The notes under the pieces were generated by a model that was given only the letters and a program-made list of their open reading frames with translations, searched no databases and was not told the DNA's origin. The position numbers and the translations under genes are program-made. Of a stretch of DNA of 41,489 nucleotides, positions 1-7,958 are shown piece by piece. Source of the stretch: Candidatus Poribacteria bacterium. GTDB lineage: Bacteria > Poribacteria > WGA-4E > WGA-3G. The stretch's first letter is position 1; each line of letters begins with the position of its first letter. Location of the stretch: positions 1-41,489 of the forward strand of contig JAPOZO010000101.1 in assembly GCA_026706025.1 (NCBI GenBank). The letters are read 5' to 3'.

Positions 1-1525
1 CGCTTTGTGTATGATACGACGAAGCAGCACACAAACGCCCGAGATGCTCACCACACGGCAACATCTTTCGATGATGTCGGCGTGTCTCGGAAGTGGATGG
101 CTCAGAACAGACATAATACAGATGGCTCCGACATGGAAATGCCACCTCACGATGCGAAAACGATTCGTTTGATGGATAGGTATGCCCACAGGCTCCCGTG
201 ACTTGCGGGTATGTGTGCGTATGTGAACACAGATAGAAGTTGGTTGCGATACAACTGGAGTCCGTCGAACAACTCGCTTGGAGGGAATGATCGCCGGACG
301 CTGTGAGACTGTGACCACACGGGCGTGTCTGTGGTGTTGTCTCGCTACTACCAGGGTTCCCCGCATTGCCGTTGTTTGGGTTGTTATTATTGTTGTTACT
401 ACTCTGGAGAGCACTATCCGTGCCTTGCGGCGGCAACGAAAACGTCCGCGCATCTTTGGCAGTTTTCTTGCGTGCCGCCCATCTAACAGGCGAATTCGGT
501 GCCCAGTCGGCATGAACATGCGTCGTACCGGAATACAGTTGAGACCAACGTGCTCGATTCGGTTGGGGGATCGCATAGGCAGCATCCACCATATCTTGCC
601 TGTCTAATGTGCCGTTGCCATCAAGGTCTTTGCCTGCTACATCCAACGCATACCCATACATGTGTGGACTCAAACCGCTTGAACCTGCATGGTGGTGGTT
701 GTGATGCGGATTACGATAACCGCTGTTCAATGTGAAGTTACTCTTCGTCAAAGCAGCTTTATTCCCGCGATAATCTGTATTCATCTGATTAATCCACTTT
801 TGATACCAACCTGATAGCCCCTCGTTGAGCATTTTCTCGTAGTGTCCGAAGTCGTAGGTGTCTTCACTTTTAAATTCGCTGCGCTTAGGGATCGGTCTGT
901 TCAGATCAACATACTCCTGACGCACTTGGTCTATGTCGTCTGCCTTCAACACCAACTCCGTTTCCACTTCTTGACCGTCTTCGGTATCCGCAGTGAACTT
1001 AAGCGTGAACCCTAACTTCTTGTTACCACGATGCAGTGGGGTCCGCTCGTGCCGTCTATGGTTGTTCTCGTCTTTACATATATCTGGCTTCGCCGTCGGA
1101 GTATACGCAGGAACGCTGATCGTACCGACAACATTAAATGAGGTGCCTGGGTCCAACTTCGACGGATGCTTCGTACCCGACCAGTTTTTCTGCGAGGTAA
1201 CAAGTTTCATACTCGATGGGTCGGCATTAGGAACAGTCCATGAAACCGTAGATGGATCAATCGGTGAGACACTATCCCCTTGATTGCCGTCATAACCCAC
1301 AGACGCTGTAAAATGGCATTTATCCTGTGTACTCGTGATAAACGAGGTCGGATTATCGTTACTGCTGTCCGTACTTTTATCACTCCGACCAATCTGCCAC
1401 GACTTGAACTTCACCGACGGCTTACCCAACAGACTTGATCCGGAATCCGATTGCCTCTGGGTCGCTGAAAAGATTGGGAACACAACTGAAAACAAATAGA
1501 AAAAAAACAAAAACCGTTTCAACAT
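1..1525 (-). CDS. Secreted M15-type (DD-carboxypeptidase-like) peptidase with EF-hand insert and Cys/His-rich tail, 3' end cut by window edge
   Basis: An uninterrupted reading frame of 508 codons runs from ATG 1525 off the left edge; I translated it by hand. AGGAGG lies about 7 nt before the ATG and overlaps the stop region of the upstream gene. Residues 1-21 form a signal peptide. The peptidase signature spans about 268-342: SGYR, then SPHMYGYALD (the SxHxxGxAxD metal motif, H289 and D296), then HVHADW (H337/H339). These are the zinc-ligand and catalytic motifs of the M15 / Hedgehog-DD-peptidase fold, which cleaves peptidoglycan stem peptides. Residues 301-312 form a canonical 12-residue EF-hand loop inside this domain. 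An Asn-rich linker (about 377-390) leads to repeated CGH...H...C units (C404, C420, C426, C434, C447, C466, C474, C492, C500), probably metal-binding. It is exported, and the likely role is cell-wall trimming. Fold assignment is strong; substrate is inferred. Confidence 0.82.
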   Translation of the reverse strand, partial: MLKRFLFFFYLFSVVFPIFSATQRQSDSGSSLLGKPSVKFKSWQIGRSDKSTDSSNDNPTSFITSTQDKCHFTASVGYDGNQGDSVSPIDPSTVSWTVPNADPSSMKLVTSQKNWSGTKHPSKLDPGTSFNVVGTISVPAYTPTAKPDICKDENNHRRHERTPLHRGNKKLGFTLKFTADTEDGQEVETELVLKADDIDQVRQEYVDLNRPIPKRSEFKSEDTYDFGHYEKMLNEGLSGWYQKWINQMNTDYRGNKAALTKSNFTLNSGYRNPHHNHHHAGSSGLSPHMYGYALDVAGKDLDGNGTLDRQDMVDAAYAIPQPNRARWSQLYSGTTHVHADWAPNSPVRWAARKKTAKDARTFSLPPQGTDSALQSSNNNNNNPNNGNAGNPGSSETTPQTRPCGHSLTASGDHSLQASCSTDSSCIATNFYLCSHTHTYPQVTGACGHTYPSNESFSHREVAFPCRSHLYYVCSEPSTSETRRHHRKMLPCGEHLGRLCAASSYHTQS

Positions 1526-1540
1526 ACAAATAACCTCCTA

Positions 1541-2368
1541 TTACCTCAACACGGAAAGTGCTTCACTGGCACGCTTTACATCCGCATACCTATAAAACTC
1601 GTTATCTTCATCTGCAGCGATCACCTCTAACTTCGGGATGATGATGTGGTCAACAATACCGCCGAGATCACCGCGATACCGCGCACCAAGACGACCTAAA
1701 CTCTCAAAAACTGCCAACCGAATATCTCCTCCCTCTGTCACGCCTTTTTCAAGATACGGCAGAATGTAAGGCAAGGCTGGCGGCCCGATAGTATCCAAGC
1801 CCTCGAACATCGGTTCACCAACAGTGTGCCCTTCACACATGTGCGTGATTAAGACCTCCGCAGCGCGTGGGTCGTTCTGCGCGATGAGTTCTAAAATCTG
1901 TTCGATGACAACCTCACCGTGATCTTCGTCCATCAAAATCGGTGGTGGCATTAACTGCGCGATGAGTTCAGTGGCGCGTTCGGAGTGAACACCGCCCCAC
2001 GCATACGGATTGTTTTTGATATACTCCAGCCGTTTATACGCCGCTTCAACGGGATCCTCGTTGGGATCGACAGACGGGAAATCAGGGGTTGTCGCCGCAC
2101 CAGGGGGTGTCATGTTTGGCGCAGTGGGCGGCGCGTGTGCCTCGTGAGTCCCCTCGTGCCAAGTGCCATCCTCGTGGACGTGTCCACCCCGTTCCGTTTC
2201 TCCAATAGGAATTTCTGCTTTCGGTTTCGGCATGGGTTCGACAGGCGTATAAATCTTGATCGGTTCTTCGGGGAGGTCTGTGCGTAGGAAGTAAACGCTC
2301 ACGACACCACAGATGATAAGAACCAAAATACCTATAAAAATGCGGTTGGATAACAGGTTTTTCAACAT
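1541..2368 (-). CDS. Membrane-anchored HEAT-like repeat protein with His-rich linker
   Basis: 275 residues. One N-terminal membrane segment (about 10-28, ILVLIICGVVSVYFL) precedes a Pro-rich stretch and a His-rich patch, GGHVHEDGTWHEGTHEAH, about residues 61-78. The C-terminal half is helical and HEAT/ARM-like, with units such as TIGPPALPYILPYLEKG and LGRLGARYRGDLGGI that suggest a short alpha-solenoid for protein binding. RBS AAAGGAG precedes ATG 2368. It sits 15 bp upstream of the M15 peptidase and is surely co-transcribed with it. The His patch may bind metal; together with the zinc peptidase next door this hints at a shared metal-dependent envelope role, which is inference. No enzyme motif is visible. 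Confidence 0.72.
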   Translation of the reverse strand: MLKNLLSNRIFIGILVLIICGVVSVYFLRTDLPEEPIKIYTPVEPMPKPKAEIPIGETERGGHVHEDGTWHEGTHEAHAPPTAPNMTPPGAATTPDFPSVDPNEDPVEAAYKRLEYIKNNPYAWGGVHSERATELIAQLMPPPILMDEDHGEVVIEQILELIAQNDPRAAEVLITHMCEGHTVGEPMFEGLDTIGPPALPYILPYLEKGVTEGGDIRLAVFESLGRLGARYRGDLGGIVDHIIIPKLEVIAADEDNEFYRYADVKRASEALSVLR

Positions 2369-2414
2369 TTCTTATTCTCCTTTCGGTTAGGACATCACCA
2401 ATCAGATGTTGGGA

Positions 2415-2603
2415 TTAAGGCTTTGGTGTGTTATCTGCTCTGTATGGACAAGTAGGAGCCGGATACGGGCAAACTTGATCGCGGGGTGCCTCGGGGCATT
2501 CTTGGGTGCGTGTAAACAAACAGACGATTATACCCGCACCTATCAGCAGTGCAACCGGCAACCAACGCTTCAGTCGTTTCCATACAGAGAAGATCAATAC
2601 CAT
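2415..2603 (-). CDS. Small single-pass membrane protein with Cys/Pro tail
   Basis: 62 residues. Basic start (KRLKRW), a hydrophobic segment at about 15-30 (LPVALLIGAGIIVCLF), then a short tail with ECPEAP, QVCPYP and PTCPY. It lies 46 bp upstream of the HEAT-like gene in the same direction. The RBS is weak (AGG about 4 nt before ATG). Similar in size to small membrane partners of ECF systems, but no anti-sigma motif is visible. It could be spurious; the clear TM-plus-Cys tail and the operon position favour a real gene. Confidence 0.5.
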   Translation of the reverse strand: MVLIFSVWKRLKRWLPVALLIGAGIIVCLFTRTQECPEAPRDQVCPYPAPTCPYRADNTPKP

Positions 2604-2687
2604 AACCTATTAAAACCCAAAAGGAAGATTGTTTTCAAGACCTATTCAGGGGGTGCTGAACCTATCAAGAAAACGGGTTAGAAGATA

Positions 2688-2720
2688 ATAGCAACCGCTG
2701 ATAGAAGTCTCCGTTGCTAT
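2688..2720. repeat. Inverted repeat, possible weak terminator after the sigma gene
   Basis: Perfect 8-bp arms ATAGCAAC (2688-2695) and GTTGCTAT (2713-2720) around a 17-nt loop, 55 bp beyond the stop of the ECF sigma gene on the minus strand. No strong T-tract follows, so termination is only possible. Confidence 0.35.
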
Positions 2721-2774
2721 TTCGGGCAAAGGTTGCCAACCCCTAACAATTCAAAACAGGTTCGCACCTCTACC

Positions 2775-3377
2775 TCACTCAAATAGATACGTAAATTCAC
2801 CCGGGTATTTCGCCTCCAGCTGCTTTCGGAGGTTTTGCTTGCCTCGCCGCCATCGAGTTTTCACAGCATTCACGGAGATCCCCAATGTTTTGGCGATCTC
2901 TTTTTGCGGCGTGTCAGGATCCGCAAATTTCAATAGGAACACTTCACGTTCCGATTTCGGCAGCCGATCCACCATACTGCGGACAATGTCCAAATGTTCT
3001 TGCGCAGCAACGAGATGCTCGGGTTGCTGATATGCCGGTATGGCATAGGTAGATCTCGGCTCCGCTATGATGGTAGCGGCGGGAGCCTCGTCAAGCGGCG
3101 TATGTATCCCGCGGCTGGCGTTATCTCTGAAAAATTTTGCCAAGATTCCATGTGCGATCTTATAGAGCCACCCCCGAAAACTTTCAGGATTCTGAAGTTC
3201 GGAGAGGTTAACCATCGCCTCAATGAGCGTTTCCTGAGCGAGGTCTCTTGCATCTTCACAGTTTCCGGTCCTATTCACGAAAAACCCGAAAAGTTCACCT
3301 ATATATCGCTCGCAGAGGCTATCCCACGACTTTCTGCCCCCTTTTAGATAATCCTCTACGAGTTCTCCATCGCTCAA
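2775..3377 (-). CDS. ECF-type RNA polymerase sigma factor
   Basis: 200 residues, normal for a compact ECF sigma factor. Sigma-2 region about 5-85: DARDLAQETLIEA is the core-binding and -10-recognition helix, followed by FRGWLYKIAHGILAKFFRD. A Pro/Ala linker spans about 93-120. Sigma-4 is about 128-188: LPKSEREVFLLKF then the helix-turn-helix KEIAKTLGISVNAVKTRWRRGKQ. The start is TTG 3377, with GGAG about 11 nt upstream; no in-frame ATG exists nearby and the N-terminus SDGELVEDYL matches the family. It directs polymerase to a small regulon. The genes just downstream are the obvious candidates, and the region upstream carries an ECF-like promoter (see 3424-3480), which suggests autoregulation. 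No classical anti-sigma gene is adjacent. Confidence 0.93.
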   Translation of the reverse strand: MSDGELVEDYLKGGRKSWDSLCERYIGELFGFFVNRTGNCEDARDLAQETLIEAMVNLSELQNPESFRGWLYKIAHGILAKFFRDNASRGIHTPLDEAPAATIIAEPRSTYAIPAYQQPEHLVAAQEHLDIVRSMVDRLPKSEREVFLLKFADPDTPQKEIAKTLGISVNAVKTRWRRGKQNLRKQLEAKYPGEFTYLFE

Positions 3378-3423
3378 GCCTTCATCAACTCCTAACCAAA
3401 ATTCCGTCTACAAGAACAGCAAG

Positions 3424-3480
3424 AACAGTACGTTAACAGTACGTTAGTGTTTAGTGACAAAATTGAGCAAAAAGGTTACA
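3424..3480 (-). promoter_or_regulatory. Candidate ECF promoter and 11-bp tandem repeats upstream of the sigma gene
   Basis: On the minus strand TGTAACC (3480-3474) resembles an ECF -35 (GGAAC-type). It is followed after 15 nt by GTC (3458-3456), as in ECF -10 elements. Between this and the gene are two perfect copies of AACGTACTGTT on the minus strand (3445-3424), next to two copies of CAAGAACAG (plus strand 3411-3428). The -10 is about 78 nt from the TTG start. The repeats could be an operator. Sequence-only prediction. Confidence 0.4.
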
Positions 3481-3757
3481 TTAAACTGACTTTCATGTAA
3501 TGCCTCCAGAAACAAAAATAGAGGCTTCATATTACTGTAACGCGTATGTTAGGACGAAAGGTTGCATAAAATAGACCTTAGACATAGTAGTGGGTAAATT
3601 GTGTGCCCTTATTCACCTATTTTTGGTCATTCGACAAACACATTTTGCTTAAAATGGCAAAATGAGAACAACTCGCAAATGATCCCGCTAAAAGACAACA
3701 AAACAACGTGAAATATATCCTAAGAGTTAATTTGCACAATATGTTCTTAAATCGTTC

Positions 3758-3857
3758 AGGACTTACGCAAATTTAGTATGCAGCGCGATATTTTGGTATA
3801 TTTAACCCCCTAAATCCCCCTTATCAGGGGGACTTTAAGAGAAAATGCGTAAGTTCT
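3758..3857. mobile_element. MITE-like 100-bp element with inverted ends
   Basis: Left end AGGACTTACGCA (3758-3769) and right end TGCGTAAGTTCT (3846-3857) are inverted repeats matching at 11 of 12 positions. They enclose about 76 bp containing a C-tract/G-tract hairpin (CCCCC, TTATCA, GGGGG). It has no coding capacity. It looks like a non-autonomous element whose transposase lies elsewhere. Confidence 0.55.
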
Positions 3858-3970
3858 AATCGTTATAATGTCTATTATCGTCCTATTTCCTTTAAAAACC
3901 TCATTTTTCGGTGGAAATCGTGCATAATGTTCCATCCATCTTTAAAATGTAGATAGATTGGTTCGTAGTA

Positions 3971-3986
3971 GTGCGATTTATCGCAC
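3971..3986. repeat. Short near-perfect palindrome
   Basis: GTGCGAT, TT, ATCGCAC: a 7-bp perfect inverted repeat with a 2-nt centre. It lies in a gene-free stretch beside other palindromes. It could be a protein-binding site or part of a dispersed repeat. Confidence 0.5.
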
Positions 3987-4023
3987 GTCTGTCGATCAGA
4001 ACGGGCAATAATGCACTTCGCAA

Positions 4024-4052
4024 CCCCCCTTTATCCCCCCTTATCAGGGGGG
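4024..4052. repeat. C-tract/G-tract hairpin repeat, second copy
   Basis: CCCCCC, TTTAT, CCCCCC, TTATCA, GGGGGG. Same core as the hairpin inside the 3758-3857 element (3806-3831). The C-runs can pair with the G-run around a TTATCA loop. Confidence 0.6.
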
Positions 4053-4248
4053 CAGGCGAGTACACCGCAGAATTGCCCTACTACAAACGGGTTACTGCCA
4101 ATTTTAAACTGGACAGACTAATGATAAAAAAAGTGACACAGTTTGAGTTTTATAGTAAAATCTAAACGACTGATACATCGAAAGACAGGCAGAATTACGC
4201 CACTGTTTTTGCACAAGTAGCGACACTATGGGGAGTTGGAGGTAACTT

Positions 4249-5316
4249 ATGAGAACGCTGGTGACGGTAGCACTTTTGATGTTAGGCGGTGCTGAGATGG
4301 TATCAGTGAAATCTGAAAATGCGACTCAAAAAGAGGAATCCACGATGCAAACAACTTCTGCCCAAGATTTGTCTCACATCATCATTGACTTAGCCACAAG
4401 GAGAGGTGTTCACAGTGTCGCGTTCAGTCCGGACGGTTCAATAGTCGCAAGTGACAAAGATAACACCGTCAAGCTCTGGGATGCTGTCACAGGACAGGAA
4501 ATAGAGATGGAGCAAAATTTCTGGGTGGCTTTTCAGGGAAACTTCACTGCGGATATCAACAGCGTCGCGTTCAGTCCCGATGGACGGATGATCGCAGGTG
4601 GGATCAACGAAAGTGAAGTTATTTGTATTTGGGACGCTGCCACGGGTGAGAACCTCAGATTCATGAAGGAAAATGCGCCGAATGCTTTGCATTGGGTCAA
4701 TACGGTGGCATTCAGTGTCGATAGCAAGATACTCGCAAGTGGCAGTGAGGATGGCAATCTCTATCTGTGGGATGTGGAGACAGGTAGAAGGCTGAAAGCT
4801 CTTACCGAAGATGCGAAGAATATCTTTAGTGTCGCCTTCAGTAGGGACGGCAAAACGTTAGCGAGTGGCGATGCGGGGAACACGATCCGTTTGTGGGATA
4901 TTGCTACCGGTGCGCTATTGAAAACACTCGTTGGGCATACGAATTGGGTCTTCAGCGTTGCTTTCAGTCCAGATGGTCAGACGCTTGCAAGCGGAAGTTG
5001 GGACAAGACCATTCGACTCTGGGATACAACTACAGGGCAGCAACTGAAAGTGCTTACTGGACATACGCTGACTGTGTGGAGTGTCGCGTTCAGTCCGGAT
5101 GGATTAACCCTCGCGAGTGGGAGTCATGACAAGACCATCCGACTCTGGAATGTTGCTACCGGTGCGCACATCGCAACCCTCACGGGGCACACAGCACCTG
5201 TCAAGAGTGTTGCGTTCAGTCCGGGTGTAACGCTTGCAAGCGGCAGTATGGATGGTACAGTCCGTCTATGGGACCTTACGTCTCCTTTGTTATTGCGAAA
5301 AAGGGAAGAAGAATAG
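4249..5316 (+). CDS. Secreted WD40-repeat beta-propeller protein
   Basis: 355 residues with GGAGG 6 nt before the ATG. A short hydrophobic N-terminus (TLVTVALLMLGGAEMVS) suggests export. Seven WD40 units follow from about residue 50, each with a SVAFSPDG-type strand and an (I/V)(R/K)LWD end: four near-consensus copies at about 190-345 (for example TLASGSWDKTIRLWD) and more divergent ones before. Seven units make one closed propeller, a platform for protein-protein contact; no enzyme domain is fused. The last unit lacks the usual D of SPDG (SPGVTLAS). It stands alone with a long repeat-rich leader and converges on the next gene. Ligand unknown. Confidence 0.88.
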   Translation: MRTLVTVALLMLGGAEMVSVKSENATQKEESTMQTTSAQDLSHIIIDLATRRGVHSVAFSPDGSIVASDKDNTVKLWDAVTGQEIEMEQNFWVAFQGNFTADINSVAFSPDGRMIAGGINESEVICIWDAATGENLRFMKENAPNALHWVNTVAFSVDSKILASGSEDGNLYLWDVETGRRLKALTEDAKNIFSVAFSRDGKTLASGDAGNTIRLWDIATGALLKTLVGHTNWVFSVAFSPDGQTLASGSWDKTIRLWDTTTGQQLKVLTGHTLTVWSVAFSPDGLTLASGSHDKTIRLWNVATGAHIATLTGHTAPVKSVAFSPGVTLASGSMDGTVRLWDLTSPLLLRKREEE

Positions 5317-5352
5317 GGTGAATGAGGGACTGTGAATTTGTGTGTTCCGATG

Positions 5353-5373
5353 GCACAGGCTGACAGCCTATGC
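5353..5373. repeat. Hairpin between convergent genes
   Basis: GCACAGGCT, GAC, AGCCTATGC: a 9-bp stem with one mismatch and a 3-nt loop, between the ends of the WD40 gene and the minus-strand gene at 5398. It could stop transcription from both sides, but there is no clear T-run. Confidence 0.4.
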
Positions 5374-5397
5374 TACAAGTGTGAACTATAGAATTAT

Positions 5398-6345
5398 TTA
5401 CCGGCGTGACTGAATCGCCTGTACCAGAAGTGGGATCATCAGCTCATGATGTCCCGTGAATGTGTACCCTTTACCCCCCATCTCTGTCGGGCGTTTGACG
5501 ACGTTTTCTACAGGGCGGTATTGCTGGTTCATGTCGAAATTGGCAGCGGTGAAGTGGGATACGGTATGCCCCAAGTTCCGTGCGATGGTTAACGCCTTCA
5601 GGAAAACCTCCGGTAGAATCACAGCCGAACCCAAATTCAATACAACGCCACCACCTTCCAAATCTGTCACTAAAGTTGTCAACAACTGGAAGTCGGTGAA
5701 GCTTGCCGCACCGATAGCAGCACCGTTCGCACTCGGATGTTGATGGATGATATCCGTACCGATGGCGACATGCACGGTGATTGGGACATCGTATTGGATG
5801 CCAGCAGCAAGGAGACTATATGTGTTGTAGGGCGCGTCCATTTCAATCAGTTGCTTTCCCAACGCTTCACCCATTCCGATGCCTGTATCTGCAGCGTGCT
5901 GAATTGCGCTGTTCATCAACTGTCCAGTCTCTTCCCACATTCCGAACTTACCTGTCTGGAGATAGGCAGAAACATCTTCGGAGGTCTCACCGATGAGGGC
6001 AATCTCGAAGTCGTGGATGCTACTTGCACCGTTGAAAGCGAATCCAGTAATCACACCTTGCTTTACTAATTCAATTAAGAGGGGGCTTAACCCGCACTTG
6101 ATGACATGTCCCCCCATCATCACGATGACCGGTTTTTTGTTTTGATATGCAGCAACGATGTCATCAATGAGTGATAGAAAGTCTGGTGCTTTGAGAATCT
6201 TCGGTAGACTTGCTAAAAAGGGAGACAGGTCTATCTTTGATTCTGGGAGTGTCGCGAAATCGTGAACAGAGACTTTGTTGATACGATCCTGTAGCGGGTA
6301 GGTTGTTACAGAAGATATATCAACCGGTTTCGGTTTTTTTTTCAT
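5398..6345 (-). CDS. Conserved uncharacterised protein, possibly deoxyhypusine-synthase-like
   Basis: 315 residues, soluble, no signal peptide. Notable motifs: VIVMMGGHVIKCGLSPLLI (about 74-92), GFAFNGASSIHDFEIALIG (about 100-118), TSEDV and GKFGMWEETG (about 120-141), VLNLGSAVILPEVFLKAL (about 236-253) and GHHELMIPLL near the end. The Gly-rich strands and the NGA..IHD motif suggest an NAD-dependent Rossmann-like enzyme related to the deoxyhypusine/homospermidine synthase family. That is a recollection of family flavour rather than a firm match, so treat function as unknown. The start overlaps the end of the O-antigen-ligase-like gene by 26 nt, with AAGGA before its ATG, so translation is probably coupled. 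Confidence 0.65.
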   Translation of the reverse strand: MKKKPKPVDISSVTTYPLQDRINKVSVHDFATLPESKIDLSPFLASLPKILKAPDFLSLIDDIVAAYQNKKPVIVMMGGHVIKCGLSPLLIELVKQGVITGFAFNGASSIHDFEIALIGETSEDVSAYLQTGKFGMWEETGQLMNSAIQHAADTGIGMGEALGKQLIEMDAPYNTYSLLAAGIQYDVPITVHVAIGTDIIHQHPSANGAAIGAASFTDFQLLTTLVTDLEGGGVVLNLGSAVILPEVFLKALTIARNLGHTVSHFTAANFDMNQQYRPVENVVKRPTEMGGKGYTFTGHHELMIPLLVQAIQSRR

Positions 6346-7861
6346 GTTTTTTGTCCTTAAGTAGGTTTGTGTAAAATATTATGCCGATAATAAAATAGAA
6401 AAGCAACACTGTGCGTTGGTGTAGAATGTTGTCTGCGAGTCCATAAACAAGTGCAGAGATTAGAAATCCACTCGCCCCGATGAAAGTGCCGCTGCCCCAG
6501 AAATCATTCGCCTGCCGACCAGCGAAAACCTGCTGATAGATAATCACCATTATCCACATAAACAGCAAAAGCGATGGAATGCCGTGCTCAACAGCGATGT
6601 GCAGATAGATATTATGCGCGTGATAGGGGACGTTATATTGTTCAGGCGGTCCACTATTTTGGTATTCATAGCGAAATCTACCTAACCCGATGCCGGTGAA
6701 TGGGTATTTCCGAATGAGTTCCAGCGAGGTTTGCCACCACTGCGGACGTTCACCCATGAATCCAACAGGATGCTCAATCATCGTTTGGAAACGTGCCTTA
6801 ATATGTTGCGGCACGAGAAATAACGATAGACTCAGGAGTACGAGGATTATAGTGGACCCCAACAGTATACGTTTCCATAATCCATACTCGGCGTCAAGTT
6901 TCCGCAATGCTATCACAATGAAGTAGACACCGAGGAAGGCTGTGGCGATAATAGTGCTTACCCAAGCGGCACGTGTAAGGGTCAGCACGAGGTTAGCACT
7001 CATCACGATTACAACAGCACCAAGTCCCAAGATTCTCCATATCCGATACTTCTGTTTTGGGTCTCTTCGCCAACTTACCACAAAGTAGCCCATCACGAAT
7101 GGGAGGCTGAGCGCGAGGTACACCCCGAGGTCGTTTGGCATCTTAAAGGTCCCGGTGAGCCGTTGTTCGATCATGTAGACCATCAGATGCGTTTCGTTCG
7201 GACGAATCATATACCGTCTCTGCCGCGCAGGATCGTTAATCCGCCATTCATTGGGAAGCCGATTTGAAGGTGAAATTGAGACATTTTCAGAGAGCGGTAC
7301 GTTGCATGCCCGTAATTCGGCGCGAAAGTCTTCCGATATTTGTAAATCTGGATTGTTTGCTCCGTCGAGTTCTTCCTTAAATTGTAACCCGACCCGTCCC
7401 ATAAAGTCAATCGCTAAACGTGTGTCGTTTGCGTAGTACCAGAGTCCGAGTACAGAAGATATACCTGCTGCTGCGATAAAGGCAATGACGACATGTTTCC
7501 AACGGGAGCCCAAGCGGCTATGAATGACGGCGTAAAAGAGCAGAATCGCACGGAGCAGTTTCCAGAAATAACCGAGGCTACTCGTGGCAGGGTGTGGAGC
7601 CAAGAAACAGGCTATGAAAGCCAATCCTAAAAATAGTGCGATGGGGATGTCAAGCGGTGTGCGTTGCCAACCGAGTTTCCGTTCTGAAACCATGCGTCCG
7701 ACCCACCCGATGAGCACGAGTGAGAGTCCGATGTTGAGAAACACTGTTGAATAGCCGAAAGGCAATGCAAGCACAAAGATTAGGAATCCAATATAGATGG
7801 TGATATCAAAGACTGTTTCAGATGTGAAGGATAAAGGGAACGAAAGTTTCAATTTTGACAT
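6320..7861 (-). CDS. O-antigen ligase / Wzy-like polysaccharide membrane protein
   Basis: About 514 residues from ATG 7861 (MSKLKLSFPL). A TTG at 7912 would add 17 residues; neither start has a good RBS. There are about eleven to twelve hydrophobic segments and one large periplasmic loop (about residues 150-240). Near the C-terminus is the family hallmark RPQWWQTSLELIRKYPFTGIG followed by HAHNIYLHIAVEHGIPSLLL, typical of the O-antigen ligase/polymerase family (Wzy_C). It would join or polymerise lipid-linked sugar chains at the outer face of the inner membrane. There are no other polysaccharide genes beside it, so the substrate is open. Its 3' end overlaps the gene at 5398 by 26 nt. Confidence 0.85.
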   Translation of the reverse strand: MSKLKLSFPLSFTSETVFDITIYIGFLIFVLALPFGYSTVFLNIGLSLVLIGWVGRMVSERKLGWQRTPLDIPIALFLGLAFIACFLAPHPATSSLGYFWKLLRAILLFYAVIHSRLGSRWKHVVIAFIAAAGISSVLGLWYYANDTRLAIDFMGRVGLQFKEELDGANNPDLQISEDFRAELRACNVPLSENVSISPSNRLPNEWRINDPARQRRYMIRPNETHLMVYMIEQRLTGTFKMPNDLGVYLALSLPFVMGYFVVSWRRDPKQKYRIWRILGLGAVVIVMSANLVLTLTRAAWVSTIIATAFLGVYFIVIALRKLDAEYGLWKRILLGSTIILVLLSLSLFLVPQHIKARFQTMIEHPVGFMGERPQWWQTSLELIRKYPFTGIGLGRFRYEYQNSGPPEQYNVPYHAHNIYLHIAVEHGIPSLLLFMWIMVIIYQQVFAGRQANDFWGSGTFIGASGFLISALVYGLADNILHQRTVLLFYFIIGIIFYTNLLKDKKHEKKTETG

Positions 7862-7958
7862 AAGTGTGAAAAATAAATAGTGCTTGAAAAATATAAGGAG
7901 GATGTTATACAATATCCGTTAACTTAGACAATCCCTCATGTATAAAAAGGATTTCACC

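Larger units (their letters stand above)
3378..4248. other. 870-bp gene-free region rich in short repeats
   Basis: No convincing gene. The only short frame (3971-4165) runs through palindromic repeats. The stretch holds the ECF-like promoter, a MITE-like element (3758-3857), a palindrome (3971-3986), a C/G-rich hairpin (4024-4052) and a short A/T repeat (4149-4166) that recurs at 38909. The rest is A/T-rich with nothing recognisable. Confidence 0.7.

Noticed and set aside
278-735. Plus-strand frames over the left end
   Set aside because: They lie inside the continuous minus-strand M15 peptidase frame, which has RBS, signal peptide and conserved motifs.
1012-1392. Short minus-strand frames at 1012-1203 and 1207-1392
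   Set aside because: Different frame from the M15 peptidase; no RBS or motif.
2406-2681. Plus-strand 91-residue frame
   Set aside because: Antisense to the small membrane protein and the gap after it; no RBS.
3971-4165. Plus-strand 64-residue frame
   Set aside because: Runs through palindromic repeats; composition is that of repeats, not a gene.
7902-7922. AGGAGG followed directly by ATG and a 6-codon frame
   Set aside because: The RBS is directly against the ATG, too close to work; not a leader peptide I can support.
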